64,000 nt of DNA from MVRV01 sp964646755. GTDB lineage: Bacteria; Desulfobacterota; Syntrophia; Syntrophales; Smithellaceae. Made by a program: the position numbers and the translations under genes. How positions within the stretch are numbered: the stretch's first letter is position 1; the number at the start of each line of letters is the position of its first letter. This document shows positions 35,786-43,016 of the stretch, one piece after another. Where the stretch lies: positions 1-64,000 of the forward strand of contig CAZYIE010000007.1 in assembly GCA_964646755.1 (NCBI GenBank), given 5' to 3'. The notes under the pieces were generated by a model, which searched no databases, was not told where the DNA came from, and was given only the letters and a program-made list of their open reading frames with translations.

Positions 35786-37525
35786 ATGGAGTATTACAGC
35801 ATTCTTAATTTTAAAAAAGAACCGTTTTCCAACTCACCGGAGCCGGAATTTTTCTTTGAAGCACCTAAATATATAAGTTGCCTGCAAAAGCTGGAACTGG
35901 CAGTTCGTTTGCGCCGCGGGCTCAGTGTTGTTATCGGTGATATTGGTACCGGAAAAACTACTTTATGCCGTAAACTAATCCAACAATTATCTTTTTCTCC
36001 AAAAGACTCGCAGGCAATTGAAACTCACCTTTTACTCGATCCATCCTTTGATGATACCATTGGCTTCTTGCAGGCAACTAGTTTAATGATCGGTGTGCCG
36101 GATTTAGACGGACAGGAAAATGAATGGCAATTGAAGGAAAAAATTAAAAATTATCTTTTTAACAAAGGAGTGAATGAAAATAAGATAATTGTTTTAATTA
36201 TTGATGAAGGCCAAAAAATTCCGGAAAAGTGTATCGAAATATTGAGAGAATTTCTGAATTACGAGACGAACAATTTTAAATTGCTGCAAATAATAATATT
36301 TGCTCAACCGGAATTTAAAAAAGTGCTGAAAAAGTATGCTAATTTATCTGACAGGGTAAATTATCTTTATTATCTGAACAACCTGAATTTCAAACAAATG
36401 CGAGCTATGATTAAATTCCGCATAAGTGTAGCCAGTAATTTTGAAAAATCTTTCGACATTTTTACTTACTGGGGGATGCTGGCGATCTATCTGGCTACTC
36501 ACGGCTATCCGCGTAAAGTTGTCACTTTGTGTCATCAGGTGCTTTTGATGATGATTATTCGCGGTAAACAGCAAGCCAATTTCTTTCTGGTTCGGAATTG
36601 CATAAACGATATGTATTCTCCATTATTTCTCCGGATAAGACTGGCAGCACTCAGCGCTACTCTGGTTATTTCGGCAGGAGTATTTTTTGTTATGCATGAA
36701 CCAATTACTGCCAATTATTTTTATAGACAATTTTCAGTACCCCAAATTATTTCACAGGTGCGGCAATTACTTTCTATTTCCGATACTCCTGTGCCGTTAG
36801 TAAAAAAAATAGCTACGGCAACACCATTAGTTGCTGCGCCGGGGAATCAAGAAGTATTGCCACCCCAGGGAAACTCGGCTCCGGCTATAAATACGGCAGA
36901 TCCAACGGCACCGGCAACTAATTCCCCAGCTCAACAAATATTGCCGACTCCCAATACTTCAGCAGAAGCAATAAAGACACAAACTCTTCCGGTAGTGGCA
37001 AATATTCCCGAAAATAAAATTCAGGACACAAAGATGCCTGATTCTCTGGGAACATTGAGTATGAAACAAGGAAGAACCCTCTGGAAGACTATCGAAAATA
37101 TATACGGAGAGGTTACTCCTGAAATAATTGAAAAAGTGAATAAAGCTAATCCTCACCTTAATAATAAGAACAAAATTACCGTGGGACAAAAAGTAAATTT
37201 TCCGCCGATTCCCGCCAGCATCAGGCCGGTTAAGGAAGGTGATTTTATTGTATTACTGGAAAAAGGGAATGATATAAGAATCATGTACGATTTGTTCCAT
37301 GAAAATACTTATAAAAAAACGTTGCCGCTAATGTTATTTTTCCCTTTCTGGAATAGCAGGGAGGGTATGATATTTGCTATCATTCTTGATAAGAGTTTTA
37401 GTAATCCTCAAGCAGCAAAAGAAGCGGTTAATAAGTTACCTGCTTCCATTGCGACTAAAGCGCAAATTATATCCCGCTTTGATGAAAAGTCGGTATTTTT
37501 CAACCGTCAGGTCTTGAAAAATTAA
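35786..37525 (+). CDS. ExeA/MshM-type AAA ATPase with transmembrane segment, LysM-like and SPOR-like ends
   Basis: N-terminal AAA+ ATPase (1-270): YYSILNFKKEPFSNSPEPEFF is the usual ExeA/GspA opening, Walker A GDIGTGKTT at ~50 and Walker B VLIIDEGQKI. One membrane helix (~290-310) is followed by a Pro/Thr/Ala-rich linker. Then a LysM-like module (GRTLWKTIENIYGEVTPEIIEKVNKAN) and a SPOR-like end (AIILDKSFSNPQAAKEAVNKLP). ExeA-type proteins use peptidoglycan binding to seat the secretin; the periplasmic end fits that. Start at ATG 35786 with AAGGG upstream. It occupies the mshM position of an MSHA operon. Confidence 0.85.
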   Translation: MEYYSILNFKKEPFSNSPEPEFFFEAPKYISCLQKLELAVRLRRGLSVVIGDIGTGKTTLCRKLIQQLSFSPKDSQAIETHLLLDPSFDDTIGFLQATSLMIGVPDLDGQENEWQLKEKIKNYLFNKGVNENKIIVLIIDEGQKIPEKCIEILREFLNYETNNFKLLQIIIFAQPEFKKVLKKYANLSDRVNYLYYLNNLNFKQMRAMIKFRISVASNFEKSFDIFTYWGMLAIYLATHGYPRKVVTLCHQVLLMMIIRGKQQANFFLVRNCINDMYSPLFLRIRLAALSATLVISAGVFFVMHEPITANYFYRQFSVPQIISQVRQLLSISDTPVPLVKKIATATPLVAAPGNQEVLPPQGNSAPAINTADPTAPATNSPAQQILPTPNTSAEAIKTQTLPVVANIPENKIQDTKMPDSLGTLSMKQGRTLWKTIENIYGEVTPEIIEKVNKANPHLNNKNKITVGQKVNFPPIPASIRPVKEGDFIVLLEKGNDIRIMYDLFHENTYKKTLPLMLFFPFWNSREGMIFAIILDKSFSNPQAAKEAVNKLPASIATKAQIISRFDEKSVFFNRQVLKN

Positions 37526-37550
37526 GGGGAAAATCATCCAGAGGCTGTAA

Positions 37551-39263
37551 ATGAAAACAAAAAAACGTTTAGGTGAAATGCTCGTCGAAAGCGGGATCAT
37601 AACGGAAGAAAAACTTCAGCAGGCGCTGATTGATCAGATAAAAGCCGGATTAAAACTGGGCCAATATTTAACTAGGCAAAGTATTGTCAATGAACAGCAA
37701 ATAATAGATTTGTTAAGCCGCCAACTGAAAATTCAAAAATATCACCCCGATAATTTCCCTTTAGACATTGGTTTAGCGCGTCTGATACCGATTGAAACAG
37801 CTCAGAAATACCAGATAGCTCCATTAAAAAAGAAGGGGAGATTACTTACTATTGCGATGGTTGACCCTCTAGATATCAACGCAATGGATACAATTGAGGT
37901 TTTAACTAATTCCGAAGTAGAGCCGGTAGTTTGTTCGGAAAGAGAAGTAAATCAAATTATCAATAGTTTGTATGGAATGCAATCAGGGTTGGGCAGTGTT
38001 ATGGATAACATTGAAATCGACCTGGAGACCGAAGAGCAAGCTGAAGAAGTAGCAAATAAAGAAGAAGTTCAAATTGCTTCACTGCAGGATATGGCCGGCG
38101 AGGCGCCGGTAATCCGCCTGGTTAACTCTATTTTTTCACAGGCGGTGCGTGATGGAGCCAGCGATGTGCACATAAGTCCGCAGCACGATACAGTGCAATT
38201 ACGCTTCCGCATTGACGGAAAACTGCTCGAAGTACCATCTCCTCCCAAAACTTTTTTTTTGCCGATAATTGCCCGGATCAAAATATTAGCCAATATGGAC
38301 ATAACTGTTTCGCGAATTCCTCAAGATGGCAGGTTTACACTCAAAGTGGATAGGAAAGAAATAAATGTTCGCGTTTCTTCAATTCCCACAATTTACGGAG
38401 AAAATATAGTATTGCGTCTTTTGGATATGAGTGGTGGAATTTACACACTCGATCGTTTAGGTATGGTCTCGGAAGATATGAAAAAAATTGAAAAGATGAG
38501 TGATAAACCTTATGGAATGATTCTCAGTACAGGCCCAACGGGAAGTGGTAAAAGTACCAGTCTCTATGCCATATTAAACTCCATCAATAAGCCGGATATC
38601 AATATTATTACCCTAGAAGATCCTGTAGAATACAGAATTAACAATATCAGGCAGGTACAGCTCAACAGAAAAGCTGGGATGACTTTTGCCAGCGGATTGC
38701 GATCAATTTTGCGTCAGGATCCGGATGTTGTTATGGTCGGTGAAATTCGCGATGCGGAGACGGCGGCAATTTCGGTACAGGCGGCACAAACTGGACACCG
38801 GTTATTTTCCACCATGCATACCAATGATGCTACCGGAGTTATCACGCGTTTTATTGACATGGGCATTGAACCATTTCTGATTTCCTCTGTTTTGCTGGTT
38901 TCCTTTGCTCAAAGATTGGTGCGTACAGTTTGCCCATACTGTAAAGAAGCATACAGGCCGCCTCCAAAAGCTTTGGAAGATTTCGGAATAACCCTGGAAG
39001 AAGCAAAAAACGCCACCTTTGAACGTGGACGGGGATGTTATCAATGCAAAAGCACCGGTTACAAAGGGAGAACCGGATTGTTTGAAGTATTGGTAAACGA
39101 TGAAATGATTCAAGACTTAATTATGAAGAGAAAGTCCAGTCAGGAGATTAGCCGGGCTGCAGTGGATGCAGGCCGTTTAAGGACATTGAGGGAAGATGCA
39201 GCGGTTAAAGTCATGAAGGGAATTACCACGCTGGAAGAAGCTGCATCGGCAGTAATGACTTAA
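37551..39263 (+). CDS. pilB: Pilus extension ATPase, PilB/MshE type
   Basis: 570-residue GspE-family ATPase that powers pilus assembly. N-terminal GSPII_E domain (MKTKKRLGEMLVESGIITEE, ~1-150) and a CTE-type core with Walker A GPTGSGKST at ~328-336, the Asp box (ITLEDPVEYR), Walker B DPDVVMVGEIRD and the His box. A tetracysteine zinc site CPYC ... CYQC (~461-505) marks PilB/GspE rather than the retraction ATPase PilT. No pilT is found in the window. AGAGG precedes ATG 37551. Confidence 0.95.
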   Translation: MKTKKRLGEMLVESGIITEEKLQQALIDQIKAGLKLGQYLTRQSIVNEQQIIDLLSRQLKIQKYHPDNFPLDIGLARLIPIETAQKYQIAPLKKKGRLLTIAMVDPLDINAMDTIEVLTNSEVEPVVCSEREVNQIINSLYGMQSGLGSVMDNIEIDLETEEQAEEVANKEEVQIASLQDMAGEAPVIRLVNSIFSQAVRDGASDVHISPQHDTVQLRFRIDGKLLEVPSPPKTFFLPIIARIKILANMDITVSRIPQDGRFTLKVDRKEINVRVSSIPTIYGENIVLRLLDMSGGIYTLDRLGMVSEDMKKIEKMSDKPYGMILSTGPTGSGKSTSLYAILNSINKPDINIITLEDPVEYRINNIRQVQLNRKAGMTFASGLRSILRQDPDVVMVGEIRDAETAAISVQAAQTGHRLFSTMHTNDATGVITRFIDMGIEPFLISSVLLVSFAQRLVRTVCPYCKEAYRPPPKALEDFGITLEEAKNATFERGRGCYQCKSTGYKGRTGLFEVLVNDEMIQDLIMKRKSSQEISRAAVDAGRLRTLREDAAVKVMKGITTLEEAASAVMT

Positions 39264-39283
39264 GAAAGGCATAAGGTGAAAAG

Positions 39284-40507
39284 ATGGCCAATTATGTCTA
39301 TAAGGCTATTGATCAAAACGGAAAAACAGTAGCTGGTATTATAGAAGCGGAATCCACAGACATGGTCAATTCTATGTTAGCTGCACGTGGTTTAATGCCT
39401 TCAAATATTGTCGAAGAAAAAATCAGCAGCAGCAACGAAAGTATTTTCTCCAAAATGTCTTCCCTGGGCCAAGCAGTTCAGGTGAAAGATCTCATTTTAT
39501 TCACAAAGCAGTTTCGTTCTATGCTCGGAGCCGGTGTGCCGATATTAAGATTGCTGCAGGTACTGGAAGCACAAACGGAGAGCAAATTATTAAAATCAGC
39601 AATAACAAAAATTATTCAAGATATCCGTCAGGGTTCATCGTTAGCAGATGCCCTGGCGAAATTTCCCAAAATATTTTCACCACTTTATTGCAGTATGGTT
39701 CGTGCGGGCGAAATAAGCGGTAGTGTCCCTAATATTCTGGAACGCCTGATTTATATCATTGAACATGAAGCCAAAGTTCAAGCGGATATTAAAGCGGCAT
39801 TAAGATATCCCCAGATTGTGGTTGTTGCCTTGAGCGTTGCCTTTTTTATTCTTTTAACCTTTGTTGTTCCGGTGTTTGCCAGCATGTTCAAAAAGGCCGG
39901 TTTGACCTTGCCTTTACCGACCCAAATTGCTGTTTTCATGTATGATGTGTTAAAAAATTACTGGTATCTGCTTATTAGCGGTGTTGTCATAGTAATTTTC
40001 GGCTTAGTTACTTATTTCAAGACGGAAAAGGGCAGGTTGATGAAAGATTCTTTATTGCTGGAAATTCCCATAATTGGCCCATTATTCAAGAAATCGGCGA
40101 TGTCTCGCTTTGCCAGTATTTTTGCGATTTTACAGACAAGTGGTGTTCCCATTATGCAGTCTCTGACTATTTTATCAGAATCAATTGGCAATGCAGCTAT
40201 TTCCCAAGCTTTCGATCATGTCCGTGAACGCATTCAGGAAGGCAAGGGTATTTCTGCACCTCTGAAAACAGCAAAATATTTTACTCCTATGGTTATCGAC
40301 ATGATTGCCATCGGGGAGGAATCCGGCAATATGGAAGAAATGTTGAGGGAAATAACCAAACATTATGACGATGAAGTTTCATATGCCGTTCAAGGGCTAA
40401 CCGATGCCATTGGTCCGATTCTTATGGTAGGCCTGGCAGCAGTTGTCGGTTTTTTTGCATTAGCCATATTTATGCCAATGTGGGATATGACGAAAATGGT
40501 AAAGTAA
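39284..40507 (+). CDS. pilC: Inner-membrane platform protein PilC/MshG
   Basis: 407 residues of the GspF/PilC family with two repeated cytosolic four-helix domains (each containing FTKQFRSMLGAGVPILRLL or FASIFAILQTSGVPIMQSL) and three membrane helices (~175-195, 222-245, 375-400). It binds the PilB ATPase and passes pilin into the fibre. 20 nt after pilB, 7 nt before the next gene. Confidence 0.95.
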   Translation: MANYVYKAIDQNGKTVAGIIEAESTDMVNSMLAARGLMPSNIVEEKISSSNESIFSKMSSLGQAVQVKDLILFTKQFRSMLGAGVPILRLLQVLEAQTESKLLKSAITKIIQDIRQGSSLADALAKFPKIFSPLYCSMVRAGEISGSVPNILERLIYIIEHEAKVQADIKAALRYPQIVVVALSVAFFILLTFVVPVFASMFKKAGLTLPLPTQIAVFMYDVLKNYWYLLISGVVIVIFGLVTYFKTEKGRLMKDSLLLEIPIIGPLFKKSAMSRFASIFAILQTSGVPIMQSLTILSESIGNAAISQAFDHVRERIQEGKGISAPLKTAKYFTPMVIDMIAIGEESGNMEEMLREITKHYDDEVSYAVQGLTDAIGPILMVGLAAVVGFFALAIFMPMWDMTKMVK

Positions 40508-40514
40508 AGCAATA

Positions 40515-41834
40515 ATGAAGAAAAAAAATATTAATATAAGCCTTTATGTGTTAATTCCAGTTATCTACACAGGCTTCTCAGTAATTACAATGATTATCGC
40601 CTATCAGTTTTTATATTATTACGAGTTGCCCCAACGTTTACCAACTTTGCAAAATTTTATTTATTTAGTCTGTGTAACCGGTTTTATAGTTTACCTTGTT
40701 AGTTACACTATTATGCGTAAGATATTCCAGCCGTTATTGCAATTTATACATAAAACACAAAAAATGCCTATTTTTTCAAATACTCCTGCGGAAAATGAAG
40801 AATCAACTGATGAATTAACAAAAATTGTTCAAGTATTTAAAAATGTTACCAGTATTTTAAGCAACGTTGAAGCAAAAGAGTTGTTTCCGCATATTATCGG
40901 CTCCAGTATTGTAATGCGCAATATATTTATGCAAATTACCAAAGTAGCCCCTACCGAATCCACTGTTTTAATTACGGGAGAAAGTGGAACTGGCAAGGAA
41001 TTAATTGCCTCCAGTATTTATGAGCATAGTTTGCGCAGCGAAAAACCGTTTATCAAAATAAACTGTGTGGCTATTCCGGAAGGGTTGTTGGAGAGTGAGC
41101 TCTTCGGCCACGAAAAAGGCTCTTTCACCGGAGCTGTAGGATTAAAAAAGGGTAAATTTGAGATGGCCGACGGTGGGACGATTTTTCTTGATGAAATTGG
41201 GGATATGCCTCTGGCTACACAAGCTAAATTATTGCGTGTGCTGCAGGAAAGACAATTTGAAAGGGTAGGGGGAACAAAGACAATTGCGGTTGATGTCCGC
41301 TTTATAGCTGCTACAAATAAGGATTTACAGCTATTAATCAAAGAAAAGTTGTTCCGGGAGGATCTTTATTTTCGATTAAATGTTTTTTCCATTTTATTAC
41401 CACCAATTATAGAAAGACAAGAGGACATATCTATCCTGGCCAATTATTTTTTAGAGCATTCACCAAAACCAGCGAAACTATCAACTTCAGCATTGCAAAT
41501 ATTAATTGGTTACTCCTGGCCAGGAAATATACGTGAATTGAAAAACGTTTTAGAACAAGCTTCCATATTAAGCGAAAGCGGAACTATTGAGGATTATCAT
41601 TTACCGGATTTTCTCCGTAAGAAATCAATTCAGATATACGGTAATATAGGGAATAACATACCTCTGGATGGTCGTCTGGATTTACTGGAGAAAGAACTGA
41701 TAATTAGCGCATTAAGAAACTCGGCCGGAGTACAGGTAAAAGCAGCCAATCTTTTGGGGATAAACCAGAGAAGCCTCTGGCACAGAATTAAGAAACACCA
41801 GATAGATGTGAAGGCAGCTAAAAACCTCCAATAA
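40515..41834 (+). CDS. Membrane-anchored sigma-54 activator next to the pilin genes
   Basis: 439 residues. Two N-terminal membrane helices (~8-32 and ~46-68) leave only a ~15-residue periplasmic loop. A short linker leads to a complete AAA+ sigma-54 activator: Walker A GESGTGKE (~155-162), contact loop GSFTGA (~202), Walker B GTIFLDEIGDM, and a Fis-type HTH at the end (QVKAANLLGINQRSLWHRIK). There is no receiver or PAS domain. Most such activators are soluble, so the membrane tether is notable. Last gene of the pilus assembly operon; a sigma-54-type promoter lies 160 nt downstream before the pilins. Inference: it senses assembly or envelope state and drives pilin transcription. Confidence 0.87.
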   Translation: MKKKNINISLYVLIPVIYTGFSVITMIIAYQFLYYYELPQRLPTLQNFIYLVCVTGFIVYLVSYTIMRKIFQPLLQFIHKTQKMPIFSNTPAENEESTDELTKIVQVFKNVTSILSNVEAKELFPHIIGSSIVMRNIFMQITKVAPTESTVLITGESGTGKELIASSIYEHSLRSEKPFIKINCVAIPEGLLESELFGHEKGSFTGAVGLKKGKFEMADGGTIFLDEIGDMPLATQAKLLRVLQERQFERVGGTKTIAVDVRFIAATNKDLQLLIKEKLFREDLYFRLNVFSILLPPIIERQEDISILANYFLEHSPKPAKLSTSALQILIGYSWPGNIRELKNVLEQASILSESGTIEDYHLPDFLRKKSIQIYGNIGNNIPLDGRLDLLEKELIISALRNSAGVQVKAANLLGINQRSLWHRIKKHQIDVKAAKNLQ

Positions 41835-41993
41835 TTGTAGATAACCTACAAATATTGCTCAATTTCGATGAAATATAGAATGTTGCCCAGCAGGCAATAA
41901 TAAAATAAATTTGACTTGAAGAAAATATTAATATATATCAATGACGTAAAAAAAAATAAGAAAAGAGCTTTTAAAGAGCGAATTTGTCCATGA

Positions 41994-42009
41994 TGGCACT
42001 AATATTGTA
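41994..42009 (+). promoter_or_regulatory. Sigma-54-type promoter of the pilin genes
   Basis: TGGCAC (41994-41999), five bases, then TTGTA (42005-42009): consensus TGGCAC-N5-TTGCA with one change in the -12 box (GC to GT). It lies ~180 nt before the first pilin start and beside a sigma-54 activator gene; PilR-type regulation of pilin genes is well known. Confidence 0.75.
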
Positions 42010-42033
42010 TAAAATAAATTAGAAAAATTAATC

Positions 42034-42115
42034 TCTCCGGGTTGAATTCCCCGTCGCTTGCGGCGAATGGAATGATACCTCCCGGAGATACCCCGCTGCT
42101 TGGGGGGGCGTTCAT
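42034..42115 (+). other. Structured leader of the pilin mRNA
   Basis: Downstream of the predicted start point, TCTCCGGG (42034-42041) pairs with CCCGGAGA (42081-42088). Inside, ATTCC pairs with GGAAT, enclosing GTCGCTTGCGGC; a further GC-rich hairpin (CCCCGCTGCTTGGGGGG) follows. GC-rich in an AT-rich spacer. It may be an mRNA stabiliser, a regulatory leader or a dispersed intergenic repeat. Confidence 0.5.
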
Positions 42116-42186
42116 TGAAAGAAAAATTAAAATAGCATAAATTGTTTTGCTAACAAAATAGTACAAAAAAATGAGGAGGAAAAAGT

Positions 42187-42558
42187 ATGTTGAAAAACCA
42201 AAAAGGTTTTACATTGCTAGAAATTATTGCCGTTCTCGTTATTTTAGGCATTCTGGCAGCAGTGGCTACACCAAAGTATTTTAGCTTGGTGGATGAAGCA
42301 CAGAAATATGCCGCACTTTCAGCTATAGGCGAAGTGAAGGCTAGAGCAAACCAGTATTATGCGCTCAAGACTTTGCGTAACGCTTCAGCGCCAACATCTG
42401 CGGATGTTATGACGTCTGTTACTACAGCTCCCAACGTTGGTCCTGATTTTACTGTAGCGGCAGCGGCCTCTGGCAGTGACATTGTAATTACTGTAAATTC
42501 CATTAAAGGAGCAACGATTACTCCTGTTATTGGAACGTGGACTTTCCCAACAGAATAA
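42187..42558 (+). CDS. pilA: Major type IV pilin, first copy
   Basis: A 123-residue prepilin. Leader MLKNQKG is cut before FTLLEIIAVLVILGILAAVA by the PilD peptidase; Glu5 of the mature protein is present, and F1 is methylated in the family. The mature chain of 116 residues has no cysteines, so lacks the usual disulfide loop, and ends WTFPTE. AGGAGG precedes ATG 42187. A sigma-54 promoter and long leader precede it; a paralogue follows 22 nt later. The MshA-like operon position supports a major pilin; minor pilins are at 62-64 kb. Confidence 0.93.
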   Translation: MLKNQKGFTLLEIIAVLVILGILAAVATPKYFSLVDEAQKYAALSAIGEVKARANQYYALKTLRNASAPTSADVMTSVTTAPNVGPDFTVAAAASGSDIVITVNSIKGATITPVIGTWTFPTE

Positions 42559-42580
42559 TAAAGAAAGTGAGAATAAAAAT

Positions 42581-42952
42581 ATGTTAAGAAATCAAAAAGG
42601 TTTTACTCTGCTCGAAATTATCGCCGTACTGGTGATACTGGGAATCTTAGCCGCTGTGGCCGTTCCAAAGTATTTCAATATGCAAGATGATGCCAGAAGT
42701 AGTGCCGCGCAATCGGCAATTTCTGAGGTAAAAGCCAGAGCAAACCAGTATTACGCGGCAATTTCTTTGCGCAATGGAACAGCTGCTCCGGCGGCGTCTG
42801 TTCTTGCTTCTGTAACTGCGGCTCCCGATGTTGGAAATGATTTTGGTGTGGCAGCAGCAGCTTCAGGAAGTAACATTTTAATTACTGTATCTACAGTAAA
42901 GGGTGCAGCGTTAACTGCCGCGGTTGTGGGAACGTGGATTTATCCACAATAG
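42581..42952 (+). CDS. Major type IV pilin, second copy
   Basis: A 123-residue prepilin, paralogue of the gene before it: leader MLRNQKG, then FTLLEIIAVLVILGILAAVA identical, and closely similar through KARANQYYA. It diverges in the central and C-terminal variable part (ends WIYPQ). ATG 42581 is chosen because the leader then has the standard length; an ATG 51 nt earlier lies in the first pilin. Tandem pilins can be co-assembled or act as alternative subunits; the sequence does not say which. Confidence 0.92.
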   Translation: MLRNQKGFTLLEIIAVLVILGILAAVAVPKYFNMQDDARSSAAQSAISEVKARANQYYAAISLRNGTAAPAASVLASVTAAPDVGNDFGVAAAASGSNILITVSTVKGAALTAAVVGTWIYPQ

Positions 42953-42982
42953 AATTATTCCTCAAATTGTAATTAAACACGA

Positions 42983-43016
42983 AGTAGCGTGATTCCAAAA
43001 TCACGCTACTTTTTTT
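42983..43016. terminator. Bidirectional terminator after the pilin genes
   Basis: AGTAGCGTGAT (42983-42993) pairs with ATCACGCTACT (43000-43010), 6-nt loop, then a run of T. It also overlaps the end of the converging gene at 43015. Confidence 0.85.

Noticed and set aside
42187..42952. Short conductive (nanowire-type) PilA
   Set aside because: Mature chains are ~116 residues, about twice the Geobacter type, and lack its dense aromatic pattern.
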